NCBI GenBank assembly: GCA_017465575.1
Contig: JAFTVX010000009.1
Location: forward strand, 1 to 64,000
Origin: Alistipes sp.
Lineage (GTDB): Bacteria > Bacteroidota > Bacteroidia > Bacteroidales > Rikenellaceae
DNA: 64,000 bases
Direction of reading: 5' to 3'
Below are positions 48,692 through 56,086 of this stretch, piece by piece (the first letter of the stretch is position 1; the number at the start of each line of letters is the position of its first letter). The notes below the pieces were generated by a model that was not told the DNA's origin, did not search any database, and saw only the letters and a list, made by a program, of their open reading frames with translations. The position numbers and the translations under genes were made by a program.

Positions 48692-48795
48692 TGAGTTAAA
48701 ATGAGTTACGATGAGTTAAAATGGGTTAAAATGTTTTTTAAGAGGAATTTTTAATACCTAAACTATTGCTCATTGCTCACTTTAACATCTAACAG
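48692..48795 (+). repeat. 10-base-phased RGTTAAAATG array
   Basis: GAGTTAAAAT, GAGTTACGAT, GAGTTAAAAT and GGGTTAAAAT in exact 10-base register (48692-48731), then GTTTTTTA and AGAGGAA. The same order with ACGATG as the second word recurs at 49532-49580 and, inverted, at 25980-26029. A-tracts repeated each helical turn should make the DNA curved. TTGCTCATTGCTC and CTAACAGTTAAAAA words follow. Confidence 0.7.
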
Positions 48796-48800
48796 TTAAA

Positions 48801-48837
48801 AATAATGGCCGACTATGCATTTTAGTCAGCCATTATT
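48801..48837 (-). terminator. Terminator of the ORF6N gene
   Basis: 15-bp stem with one mismatch (48801-48815, 48823-48837); on the minus strand it is followed by TTTTTAA. Confidence 0.8.
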
Positions 48838-48841
48838 GTAT

Positions 48842-49411
48842 CTACTTATTATCAACCTTGAAGCCAATAGGATTGCGAGGGGGTTGTGCCTGTTGGGGTT
48901 TTACGGATAGTGCCGCTATCGCCTGATAGATATTATCCAGCTCCTTGCGCATATCCTCCGAGAGGTCATTTACCGCCTCCATATTATCCTCATCGTTGCG
49001 CTCCAAGAGTGCCAGTTTGGCTCTTATCTCGGCAAGTTCCGTCGTAACTGCCGTTGCCGAGGTAATATAGTTACGCATCGCAACAAAGGCTCGCATAATG
49101 GCGATATTGGCTTGAATAGCTCTATCGCTATGCAATAGTCCTGATAGCATCGCGACACCTTGCTCGGTAAAAGCATAGGGCATTGTTCTCGTACCACCCC
49201 ATCTTGTGGTCACAATTTGTGACCTCAAGTTCTCAAACTCCTCTTTGGTGAGTTGGAACATAAAATCGGCAGGGAACCTTTTAATATTGCGCTTAACAGA
49301 CTGATTAAGCACTTTTGTCTGTACTTCATACAGTTCTGCCAAATCTCTATCCAGCATCACCCTCTGTCCACGAATTTCGTATATCTTGTTCTGAATAACC
49401 TGTAACTCCAT
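48842..49411 (-). CDS. ORF6N-domain protein
   Basis: 189 residues. The N-terminal half is an ORF6N domain: VIQNKIYEIRGQRVMLDRDLAELYEVQTKVLNQSVKRN, then RFPADFMFQLT, and TMPYAFTEQGVAMLSGLLHS. The C-terminal half is a predicted coiled coil (LAEIRAKLALLERNDEDN) with a Pro/Gln tail. ORF6N domains occur in phage antirepressors and in many free-standing Bacteroidetes chromosomal genes. Here there are no other phage genes, and promoter and terminator are its own, so it looks like a domesticated DNA-binding regulator. Confidence 0.85.
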   Translation of the reverse strand: MELQVIQNKIYEIRGQRVMLDRDLAELYEVQTKVLNQSVKRNIKRFPADFMFQLTKEEFENLRSQIVTTRWGGTRTMPYAFTEQGVAMLSGLLHSDRAIQANIAIMRAFVAMRNYITSATAVTTELAEIRAKLALLERNDEDNMEAVNDLSEDMRKELDNIYQAIAALSVKPQQAQPPRNPIGFKVDNK

Positions 49412-49431
49412 AATATGTAGATTAATATATT

Positions 49432-49463
49432 ACAAATATACGAATTTATACCCGATTAACAAA
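49432..49463 (-). promoter_or_regulatory. ORF6N gene promoter
   Basis: Minus-strand TTTG (49463-49460), 20 bases, TATATTTG (49439-49432). Confidence 0.75.
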
Positions 49464-49531
49464 GAATTTTGCGGTGTTTATATTGTCGTTACAAGCGCTT
49501 TCGCACTTTGTTCTCTCTGTTGTCTCGGTTG

Positions 49532-49640
49532 TGGGTTAAAATGAGTTACGATGGGTTAAAATGGGTTAAAATGTTTTTTTTGGCGGAATTCTTCTAACGA
49601 CTAAAAACTTCTGCTCATTTCTCTTTGCTTTTTGCTCTTT
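49532..49640 (+). repeat. Second 10-base-phased RGTTAAAATG array
   Basis: GGGTTAAAAT, GAGTTACGAT, GGGTTAAAAT, GGGTTAAAAT, then GTTTTTTTT and GGCGGAA (49532-49588), followed by ACGACTAAAAACT and GCTCATTTC words up to the promoter of the next gene. Confidence 0.65.
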
Positions 49641-49668
49641 GAACTTTCATCTTTTTTTCTTACCTTTG
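49638..49668 (+). promoter_or_regulatory. Promoter of the membrane-protein gene
   Basis: TTTG (49638-49641), 19 bases, TACCTTTG (49661-49668), 19 bases before the ATG. Confidence 0.75.
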
Positions 49669-49687
49669 TATATATAATACCAAACTT

Positions 49688-50377
49688 ATGAAAAGACAAG
49701 ACCTATACTTCGCCCTTGTGATGTTGGCGATATTTGTGCCGTTCTTCGTGTCGCCCGAGTTGTATGCCTGGTACAAGACATTCAATGCCGAGCACGCAAT
49801 GATTATGGCATTCCTCAAATTTGCCATTCTCTCGACCCTCGGTGAGATGCTCGGCTGCCGTATCTCGACAGGCAACTACACCCACCCCACCTTTGGCGCT
49901 ATGCCCCGTATGGTTGTTTGGGGCTTACTCGGCATGGCAATCTCGATGGCGATGACCGTATTCTCGGCAGGTATCCCCGCATTTATTACGGCTATGGGCG
50001 GTGCCGACCTTGTAGCGCAGTTCTATATGGAGGGTATCACCTTCGGCAAGTTCGTTGTGGCGTTGGCAATCTCGGTGATGATGAATACCTTCTTTGCCCC
50101 CGTCTTTATGACCTTCCACAAGATTACCGATGCTCATATCGCCGAGTGCGGTGGCTCGTTGAAGGCACTTATCACCCCCATTCCAATGCAGCGCCTTATC
50201 AAGGGCATCAACTGGGATGTGCAGTGGGGCTTTATCTTTAAGAAGACCATTCCGCTCTTCTGGTACCCGGCTCACACCATCACCTTTATGCTCCCCGGCG
50301 AGCTGCGTGTATTGTTTGCTGCACTCTTGGGCGTGGCGTTGGGCGTAATCTTGGCAATAGGTCTTAAGAAGAAATAG
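49688..50377 (+). CDS. Uncharacterised multi-pass membrane protein
   Basis: 229 residues with five or six hydrophobic segments (about 7-24, 38-55, 73-100, 117-140, 185-198, 207-226) and a short Lys tail, so N- and C-termini are probably cytoplasmic. Conserved-looking features are GEMLGCRISTGNYTHPTFGAMPR between early helices and WDVQWGFIFKKTIPLFWYPAHT before the last two helices; the latter is faintly like the Mpv17/PMP22 C-terminal signature. No transport or enzyme motif is evident and I do not assign a function. Own promoter; no visible operon partner. Confidence 0.75.
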   Translation: MKRQDLYFALVMLAIFVPFFVSPELYAWYKTFNAEHAMIMAFLKFAILSTLGEMLGCRISTGNYTHPTFGAMPRMVVWGLLGMAISMAMTVFSAGIPAFITAMGGADLVAQFYMEGITFGKFVVALAISVMMNTFFAPVFMTFHKITDAHIAECGGSLKALITPIPMQRLIKGINWDVQWGFIFKKTIPLFWYPAHTITFMLPGELRVLFAALLGVALGVILAIGLKKK

Positions 50378-50440
50378 ACTGATAATCAGCATATATAAGC
50401 GTGGCTTATATAGGTATAAAAAATCGTTAAGGAAAATCTA

Positions 50441-50470
50441 TTGCAGAAAGAAAAAAACCACTTATATTTG
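50441..50470 (+). promoter_or_regulatory. Promoter of the structured RNA / rubrerythrin leader
   Basis: TTG (50441-50443), 19 bases, TATATTTG (50463-50470). Transcription should start near 50477, 257 bases before the rubrerythrin ATG. Confidence 0.75.
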
Positions 50471-50476
50471 CACCAG

Positions 50477-50685
50477 AAACAAAAAGAAAGAGGGAGGTTC
50501 TTTAAATTAGGTCGAGTTGATTTTGAAGAGTATTTTGAGGATATTTCTCATTTATTGTGAAGGCGCAATGCGGGCATTGTAACTGAACAAAAATGAGAAA
50601 GAGTCCAAAATAAATTCAAAAGCAACCGAAATAAGGACTCGCAACAACGAAATAATTATTTACTAATTTAAAGAACATCCCGAAC
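50477..50685 (+). ncRNA. Rod-like structured RNA, possibly 6S RNA
   Basis: Nested long-range helices: P1 50497-50510 with 50663-50676 (14 bp perfect, extended by GGGA/TCCC), P2 50516-50527 with 50615-50626 (11 of 12), P3 50531-50537 with 50606-50612, P4 50544-50553 with 50591-50600 (10 bp perfect), and a tip hairpin CAATG/CATTG. A large one-sided bulge (50627-50662) lies between P1 and P2. A rod of about 200 nt with a bulged middle and its own promoter is the 6S RNA plan (6S-Flavo class in Bacteroidota). Alternatively it is only the 5' leader of rubrerythrin. No T-tract marks its end. Confidence 0.55.
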
Positions 50686-50733
50686 CTAATAAAACAACAA
50701 AAATTATTAACACCTTAAAAAACTAATAAGATT

Positions 50734-51285
50734 ATGGCTAAGAAGTTTATTTGTTCAGTATGCGGATATATTCACGAGGGTAACGAGGCTCCCGATCAGT
50801 GCCCTCTTTGCAAGGTAGGTAAGGAGAAGTTCACCGAGATGAAGGAGGAGAACGCTGTCTTGGAGTTTGTAACAGAGCATAAGATTGGCGACGGTCGTGT
50901 AGACAACGCCGAGATTATGGAGGGTCTCAACAACCACTTTATGGGCGAGTGCACCGAGGTAGGTATGTACTTGGCAATGAGCCGTCAGGCTGACCGCGAG
51001 GGCTACCCCGAGATTGCTGAGGCTTTCAAGCGCTACGCTTTCGAGGAGGCAGAGCACGCTTCGAAGTTTGCTGAGTTGCTCGGCGACTGCGTATGGGACA
51101 CCAAGACCAACCTCGAGAAGCGTATGAACGCCGAGAGCGGTGCTTGCGCCGACAAGATGCGTATCGCAGCCTTGGCAAAGCAGCACAACTACGATGCTAT
51201 CCACGACACCGTACACGAGATGGCAAAGGATGAGGCTCGCCACGGCAAGGGCTTCGAGGGCTTGTACAACCGCTATTTCAAGTAA
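50734..51285 (+). CDS. Rubrerythrin with N-terminal rubredoxin domain
   Basis: 183 residues. The rubredoxin site is at the N-terminus (C7, C10, C23, C26: FICSVCGY and DQCPLC), followed by a ferritin-like diiron domain with the Glu/His ligands in [25 protein letters not shown] and [13 protein letters not shown]. This order (rubredoxin first) is the reverse-rubrerythrin arrangement, an NADH-linked peroxidase in anaerobes. It protects an obligate anaerobe against peroxide. Long structured leader, strong terminator. Confidence 0.95.
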   Translation: MAKKFICSVCGYIHEGNEAPDQCPLCKVGKEKFTEMKEENAVLEFVTEHKIGDGRVDNAEIMEGLNNHFMGECTEVGMYLAMSRQADREGYPEIAEAFKRYAFEEAEHASKFAELLGDCVWDTKTNLEKRMNAESGACADKMRIAALAKQHNYDAIHDTVHEMAKDEARHGKGFEGLYNRYFK

Positions 51286-51310
51286 GATATAGACGACTAA
51301 CCTAAATGCG

Positions 51311-51341
51311 AAAGACCGCTCCAATCAGGGGCGGTCTTTTT
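51311..51341 (+). terminator. Rubrerythrin terminator
   Basis: Stem AAAGACCGC/GCGGTCTTT followed by TTT. Confidence 0.85.
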
Positions 51342-51420
51342 GCGCAATATAGTGATATTAAGGAATTTAGGGAGATTAGAGAATTTAGGGAAGCGCTATC
51401 AACATATCAGCCAAGATAGA
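51342..51420 (-). repeat. Truncated word-array element
   Basis: Minus strand: core ATGTTGATAGCGC (51405-51393), TTCCCTAAATTCTC-like words, then CACTATATTGCGC, the shared box, abutting the rubrerythrin terminator. The complementary left array is missing, so this is half an element. Confidence 0.6.
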
Positions 51421-51426
51421 CAACTT

Positions 51427-52503
51427 CTATTTAAGCATATTGTAGTGGCAATACATCAACTTGCCCTCTTCGTCGCGTAGGTGCATTCCGCCACCACGGC
51501 AGAACTCCCATACTTTGCACGCCTCACACTCATCCTTCTTGGTCCACTCCCTATCGCGGAATGGTTTAAATCTATTCTGCCATACATCCCAGAACCTATC
51601 GCGGTAGATATTGCCCTGGGTATAGTTGGCACGCACCGAGGTACAGCCCGAGATATCGCCATTTACACGGATTGAGGCCACCGAGACACCCGCGGTACAC
51701 ATATAGAAGTGGTCGCGCACCTCCGCCTCGTAGCCTCCCAAGAAGCCCTCACAGGCGTAGTTTAGCTTGATGCGACCTTCACGGCGTGTGGTGCGCACAA
51801 ACTCCATAAGGCGACGATACTGCTCGGTAGTAAGATGCAGCGTAGGGTCGTTAGCGGCACGACCAGCGGGAAAGATAGAGAAGATGCGCCAACGCTCGAT
51901 GCCCTCCGAGATAAGAAACTCCTTCCACTCCTCCAAGCGGTCAATCATCGCAGGCGTTACGCAGGTGATGACATCGTATGCCAACCCCTCGACACTGCGA
52001 ATATGGCGTATGGCATCGCGCGCACGCTCAAAACTCAAGCGATTCTGGCGGATATGGTTGTGGGCATCCTCAAAGCCGTCGAAACTTACCGACACGGAGC
52101 GCAAGCCAGCATTCACCAACGAGTACAACCTCTCGCGCGTAAGTGCCATACCATTGGTCACCATACCCCACTTATAGCCACGGCGCGTAACCTCGTGACC
52201 CGCCGTTTCGAGGTCGGGGCGCACCAGCACCTCGCCACCCGAGAAGATGATAAGCACACGGCTGGGGTCGGTGTTGGGCGTTACCTCCTCGTCGAGGACA
52301 CGCAAAAAATCGGCGAGGGGCATATCCTGCTCCTCGACATCGACACGACAGTCGCTACCACAATGACGACAGCGTAAGTTACAACGAAGCGTACACTCCC
52401 AAAAGAGTGTACGCAACTCGTGTTGCTCCACAGCCGTGTCGTAAAGACCCTTAAAGAGTTTTAGACCCAACCACTTGCGGAGCCCTAATCTTTTGCCTTT
52501 CAT
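51427..52503 (-). CDS. Radical SAM/SPASM enzyme of an rSAM-lipoprotein pair
   Basis: 358 residues. The 4Fe-4S-SAM motif is C41-x3-C45-x2-C48 (CNLRCRHC), with a further Cys52 nearby. The barrel shows IIFSGGEVLVRPDL (SAM-binding GGE), VTNGMAL and SVSFDG. A SPASM-type C-terminal domain holds several Cys (MCTAGVS, SGCTSV, ECEACKVWEFCRGG and YCHYN). SPASM enzymes modify peptides or proteins, often by C-C or thioether links or Cys oxidation. It lies 5 bases after the lipoprotein gene. The pair recalls the Bacteroidales rSAM/lipoprotein family (TIGR04133/TIGR04134), whose product is unknown to me. Confidence 0.88.
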   Translation of the reverse strand: MKGKRLGLRKWLGLKLFKGLYDTAVEQHELRTLFWECTLRCNLRCRHCGSDCRVDVEEQDMPLADFLRVLDEEVTPNTDPSRVLIIFSGGEVLVRPDLETAGHEVTRRGYKWGMVTNGMALTRERLYSLVNAGLRSVSVSFDGFEDAHNHIRQNRLSFERARDAIRHIRSVEGLAYDVITCVTPAMIDRLEEWKEFLISEGIERWRIFSIFPAGRAANDPTLHLTTEQYRRLMEFVRTTRREGRIKLNYACEGFLGGYEAEVRDHFYMCTAGVSVASIRVNGDISGCTSVRANYTQGNIYRDRFWDVWQNRFKPFRDREWTKKDECEACKVWEFCRGGGMHLRDEEGKLMYCHYNMLK

Positions 52504-52508
52504 AGCGA

Positions 52509-53009
52509 CTATTTCTCAGCCTCGGCCTTCTCCTTGCGAATCTCCTCGAGAAGAGCCTCAGCGTGCTCCTCGGTCAAGGGCTTAACGATAGAGCCATCAG
52601 GGAACTCCTTGGCCTCGTTTGTCGCCTCGTCGACAATCTCCTTAACTACCTCACCATCGGGGAAGGGCACGCCATACATCACCGAGATTTGGAGGTCAAG
52701 GCTGTCGGCCTGCTCCTTCTCGGCACGGATTTCCGCCTTGATACGCTCTGCCTCCTCGTCGGTGAGAGGCTTAGCGATAGAGCCATCGGGGAACTCCTTA
52801 GCCTCGGTTGTTGCCTCGTCCTCGATAATCACGGGGCGACCATCAGGCATAGGCACGCCATACATCAGCATAATGCGGGTGTCGACCGTGTCGGCCTCGA
52901 TCTTCTGCATCTCCTTGTCCGATGACTTCTTTGCTGCACGCTTCGAGGCGCACGACGCTGTCGAGAAACCAAGAAGTGCCAAAAGTGCTATTTTAAGTTT
53001 TGCGTTCAT
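52509..53009 (-). CDS. Lipoprotein with duplicated MYGVP-PDG repeat, partner of the rSAM enzyme
   Basis: 166 residues from ATG 53009; an earlier in-frame ATG lies 3 bases from the -7 box and is not credible. The signal ends TASC (Cys20), so it is lipidated. The mature protein is a tandem duplication of about 60 residues, each copy starting MYGVPxPDG and containing DEATxEAKEFPDGS, KPLT and an EIRxEK helix. Repeated short motifs next to a SPASM radical SAM enzyme suggest it is the substrate. The radical-SAM-associated lipoproteins of Bacteroidales also carry MYG-P motifs. Function unknown. Confidence 0.75.
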   Translation of the reverse strand: MNAKLKIALLALLGFSTASCASKRAAKKSSDKEMQKIEADTVDTRIMLMYGVPMPDGRPVIIEDEATTEAKEFPDGSIAKPLTDEEAERIKAEIRAEKEQADSLDLQISVMYGVPFPDGEVVKEIVDEATNEAKEFPDGSIVKPLTEEHAEALLEEIRKEKAEAEK

Positions 53010-53032
53010 AATATTTCGGATTATACACACTA

Positions 53033-53064
53033 CAAATATAGTTTCATTTTTTCGAATCTACAAA
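53033..53064 (-). promoter_or_regulatory. Promoter of the lipoprotein-rSAM operon
   Basis: Minus-strand TTTG (53064-53061), 20 bases, TATATTTG (53040-53033). Confidence 0.8.
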
Positions 53065-53092
53065 TAAAACGCTCATTTTTGGCGATTTAGTC

Positions 53093-53122
53093 TTGCTCGG
53101 TCAAATAAATTTTGTAACTTTA
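53093..53122 (+). promoter_or_regulatory. Probable promoter of the cold-shock gene
   Basis: TTG (53093-53095), 19 bases, TAACTTTA (53115-53122); the final A departs from TANNTTTG. It leaves a leader of about 30 bases. Confidence 0.45.
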
Positions 53123-53158
53123 CAAAAGAATAACAACTCATAACGGCTGACAAAGATT

Positions 53159-53377
53159 ATGCAAGGCAGAGTAAAATGGTTTGACGATAAGCGTGGCTAC
53201 GGCTTTATCACGGGTGATGATGGCCGCGACACCTATGTTCATTATAGTCATATTCAGGCGGATGGTTTCCGCTCGCTAAAGCATAACCAGCAGGTGGTAT
53301 ACGACATCGTCACCACAGACGACGGCAAGGAGGAGGCAAGAAATGTGGTGAAGATTGTAACGAGGAGAAGAGGGTAA
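53159..53377 (+). CDS. Cold-shock-domain protein
   Basis: 72 residues, a single cold-shock OB-fold. GRVKWFDDKRGYGFIT carries RNP1 (RGYGFIT) and YVHYSHI replaces the usual VFVHFSAI RNP2; an EARNV segment closes the fold, and the tail is Arg-rich (TRRRG). These proteins bind single-stranded RNA and DNA and act as RNA chaperones. Not all are cold-induced; no cold-box is evident in the short leader. It is monocistronic and converges on the response-regulator gene. Confidence 0.92.
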   Translation: MQGRVKWFDDKRGYGFITGDDGRDTYVHYSHIQADGFRSLKHNQQVVYDIVTTDDGKEEARNVVKIVTRRRG

Positions 53378-53389
53378 TGCTTAGGCGCA

Positions 53390-53669
53390 GGCAATAGAGC
53401 GCAATCAATAGTGAATCTAGGGAGATTAGGGAATTTAGAGAACTTAGTGAGAGCGCTACCGACATTTATCCCTAAGCTCCTTACATTCCTTAAACTCATT
53501 AAACTCCCTAATTAACCACCTTCCCAAGCACCACTACCAGATTTGTTGTCAAAAGGGGTTAGATGTGGCTTATCGCAAGAGAATCCCCCAAGGGATAGTA
53601 CTAAAAGGTACAGCCCTTGGGGGATTGCTTTTGGGATAAGTCGCAGGTGACCCCTTTTCACAACAAATC
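53390..53669 (-). repeat. Composite element B between cold-shock gene and response regulator
   Basis: Hairpin module: arms 53540-53559 (GATTTGTTGTCAAAAGGGGT) and 53650-53669 pair at 19 of 20 positions and include the stop of the response regulator (TCA, 53658-53660). Second helix CTTATC/GATAAG (53569-53574, 53635-53640); central 13-bp hairpin AATCCCCCAAGGG (53582-53594, 53614-53626). Then, on the minus strand, TTAGGGAG-like words, the core ATGTCGGTAGCGC (53465-53453), TCTCACTAAG-like words and TGATTGCGC. It fills the convergent gap. Confidence 0.7.
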
Positions 53670-54308
53670 CACGAGGTGATTCTTTATGGCGTAGACCACC
53701 AAGTTCGCTGTGTTTTTGCAACCTGTCTTCTCCATAATATTGGCACGATGCTTATCTACGGTGCGCTTCGAGATAAAGAGCTTATCGGCAATCTCCTGAT
53801 TTGAGAGACCTCGGCATACCTCGACCAAAATCTCCACCTCGCGGTTGGAGAGCGCATCGTCATCGGGCTCATCGACCGCAAGCATACTCATATTGCGAGT
53901 TAGTGTGCCAAGCAGTGCCGAGCTAAAGTAGCTGTCGCCAGCCATCGTAACCTCCACAGCATTATACACCTCCTCGATATCGGAGTCCTTGAGCAGGAAG
54001 CCCGAGGCGCCACTCTCCATCATGCGGGTGTAGTAGTGTTCGTCGCCATACATCGAGAGGGTCACGATACGCAGCTCGGGGCGCTCTGCGAGGGCACGGC
54101 GTGTGGTCTCGGCACCATCGATGCCAGGCATCGAGATATCCATAAAGACGACATCGACATCGAGCGAGGGGAGCATAGCCAAGAACTCCTCGCCACTACC
54201 TACATCGGCAACCACCTCGAAGCCGTCGTGCTGCGCAAGCAGACCTGCAAGACCTGTACGAAAGAGGGTGTGGTCGTCGACAAGAGCAATCTTCGTAATG
54301 TTACTCAT
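53658..54308 (-). CDS. NarL/LuxR-type response regulator
   Basis: 216 residues. Receiver domain with D11/D12, phosphoacceptor D57 (VVFMDISMPG) and a C-terminal LuxR helix-turn-helix (about 150-205, LSNREVEILVEVCRGLSNQEIADKLFISKRTVDKHRANI). It overlaps its kinase gene by 8 bases, so the two are translationally coupled. Targets are unknown. The last three codons and the stop lie in the outer arm of repeat element B. Confidence 0.95.
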   Translation of the reverse strand: MSNITKIALVDDHTLFRTGLAGLLAQHDGFEVVADVGSGEEFLAMLPSLDVDVVFMDISMPGIDGAETTRRALAERPELRIVTLSMYGDEHYYTRMMESGASGFLLKDSDIEEVYNAVEVTMAGDSYFSSALLGTLTRNMSMLAVDEPDDDALSNREVEILVEVCRGLSNQEIADKLFISKRTVDKHRANIMEKTGCKNTANLVVYAIKNHLVDLL

Positions 54309-55296
54309 AAGCTTTGATGTTTAGACGCTTAAGGTCGCTACCCGAGAGATGGGCAAGGGTGCTATCCACCGACACCGAGGCGTATGCCTTCGTACCCTTA
54401 TTAGGTGCGCTATCGAGGCGGAAGCTACCGTGAAGCGACGATATGCGTGAGTTGATATTCGACAAGCCCATGCCCTTATCCATAACATCGGCTACCTTGA
54501 AGCCACATCCGTTGTCCGAGTAGTTGAGCACCAAATTATCACCCTCCAATTCGAGCGAGAGGCGAATCTCGGTGCAATGGGCATGCTTGAGCGAGTTGTT
54601 TATAAGTTCGCACACCACGCGGTAGATGATAACCTCGATATTCGAATCGAAGCGCTCGTCACGCAGGTGTGTGGTAAATGTTATCTTGGTGGTGTGCATC
54701 GTGGCAAGGCGGTCGATAAAGTTCTTGATGCCACGCGCAAGACCGAAGTTATTGAGGATATGTGGCGAGAGGTTGTTAGATATCTCGCGCAGTGAGCGTA
54801 TCGCCTCGTCGATAAGTGCCGAGGTGTTCTGCACCATAAGCCTATCCTTGTCGTTGAGGTTCGCCTTCGACATCGCCGAGAGCGACATCTTTGCCGACGA
54901 GAGCAGAGGACCCAGACCATCGTGCAACTCGCGCGAGAACGAGGCACGCGAGCGCTCCTCGGTGCGTAACACAGCGGTCATAAGCCTATTCTCGAGCATA
55001 CGGCGCTGAAGCGTTACCAAATCGACATGGCGCACCAAGTAGCGCGAGAGCACCACCGCGATAGAGAAACTTATCGAGATGATGATGCCGACCCAAGCGT
55101 ATGCCAAGTCGCTGATAACGAGATACTCGGGCGTAAGTAGACGAAATGCACTCTGCACCATAAGTGCCACAAGGCCGATGATACAGCAAATCCACATCGC
55201 GCTAAATCGGGTCTTGTTGACCAAAAATAGCGCAATGGCCGTAGCGATGGTCTCGATAATAATCGAGACGATAAGCAGTATCTCAACACCCGTCAT
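54301..55296 (-). CDS. HisKA_3-type sensor histidine kinase
   Basis: 331 residues. Four hydrophobic segments (about 5-25, 33-50, 62-85 and the linker start) form a small membrane sensor without an obvious periplasmic domain. A HisKA_3 dimerisation domain follows with phospho-accepting His125 (SRELHDGLGP) and a HATPase_c domain with an N-box (ELINNSLKHA), DNGCGF and GMGLSNI. It pairs with the downstream NarL-type regulator. It is downstream of surE and the cell-shape operon, so it may sense envelope state, but the signal is unknown. Confidence 0.93.
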   Translation of the reverse strand: MTGVEILLIVSIIIETIATAIALFLVNKTRFSAMWICCIIGLVALMVQSAFRLLTPEYLVISDLAYAWVGIIISISFSIAVVLSRYLVRHVDLVTLQRRMLENRLMTAVLRTEERSRASFSRELHDGLGPLLSSAKMSLSAMSKANLNDKDRLMVQNTSALIDEAIRSLREISNNLSPHILNNFGLARGIKNFIDRLATMHTTKITFTTHLRDERFDSNIEVIIYRVVCELINNSLKHAHCTEIRLSLELEGDNLVLNYSDNGCGFKVADVMDKGMGLSNINSRISSLHGSFRLDSAPNKGTKAYASVSVDSTLAHLSGSDLKRLNIKAYE

Positions 55297-55303
55297 CTTA
55301 CGA

Positions 55304-56083
55304 CTACTTTATTACACCTTTGAGGCTACCCAACATACGATAGTCGGTCATATCGACCTGCACAGGAACGACACTCACATAGCGGTGTGCCAATGCCCAC
55401 TCGTCGGTATCTTCGGCATCGGGTTCGGCATTCTGGAAAGCACCCGTAAGCCAGAAGTAATCTCTGCCGTGGGGATCTTGGCGAGCGTAGAAGTCCTCAC
55501 GCCAGAAACCGCGTGTCTGGCGCGCAAGGCGGATACCCTGAATATCCTCGGCTGCGCAGCGTGGCACATTTACATTAAGGCACAAGGGGCGGGGCAATCT
55601 ATCTGCCGCCTCCATGACCGATGCGATAATCTCTCTGCCATACTTCACTGCACCCTCAAAGTCGGCATCCGCATCGTGGTCGTCGAGCGACAGACCAATC
55701 GAAGGCACGCCATAGAAGCTACCCTCGATAGCGGCACCCATAGTGCCCGAGTACATAACATTCACCGCAGCATTCGAGCCGTGGTTGATGCCCGAGAGTA
55801 CCAAGTCGACACGCTTATCCTTGAAGAAGTGGTCGAAGGCAATCTTTGCGCAGTCGACAGGCGTACCCGAGAAGGCGTAAATCTCAACATCGTCGCTTAC
55901 CTCGACTTGGCGGAGGAATAGAGGTGTGTTGATGGTTATCGCCTGACTCATACCACTCTGCACACGGTCGGGAGCGATGGCGATGACTCGACCAAACTCA
56001 CGAGCGAGGTTGACAGCAGCACGAAAACCCTTCGAGAGGTAACTATCGTCGTTGGTTAGGAAGATTATTTTGTCGTTGTTCAT
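55304..56083 (-). CDS. surE: 5'/3'-nucleotidase SurE
   Basis: 259 residues. Metal-site motif FLTNDDSYLSKGF near the N-terminus, then IAPDRVQSGMSQAIT, YAFSGTPVDCAKI, LVLSGINHGSNAAVNVMYSGTMGAAIEG (family hallmark) and LNVNVPRC. It dephosphorylates nucleoside monophosphates and is linked to stationary-phase survival. It lies 3 bases after rodA and 7 before the kinase gene, so it is part of the long mre transcription unit. Confidence 0.95.
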   Translation of the reverse strand: MNNDKIIFLTNDDSYLSKGFRAAVNLAREFGRVIAIAPDRVQSGMSQAITINTPLFLRQVEVSDDVEIYAFSGTPVDCAKIAFDHFFKDKRVDLVLSGINHGSNAAVNVMYSGTMGAAIEGSFYGVPSIGLSLDDHDADADFEGAVKYGREIIASVMEAADRLPRPLCLNVNVPRCAAEDIQGIRLARQTRGFWREDFYARQDPHGRDYFWLTGAFQNAEPDAEDTDEWALAHRYVSVVPVQVDMTDYRMLGSLKGVIK

Positions 56084-56086
56084 ACT

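Noticed and set aside
48842..49411. Prophage remnant around the ORF6N gene
   Set aside because: Only a single phage-type domain; no integrase, terminase, structural genes, att sites or change in composition nearby.
53540..53669. Hairpin modules as integron attC sites
   Set aside because: The position at gene ends and imperfect palindromes are reminiscent, and GTTAGAT fits GTTRRRY, but the matching RYYYAAC box is not at the other end, the outermost arms are variable, and no integrase is present.
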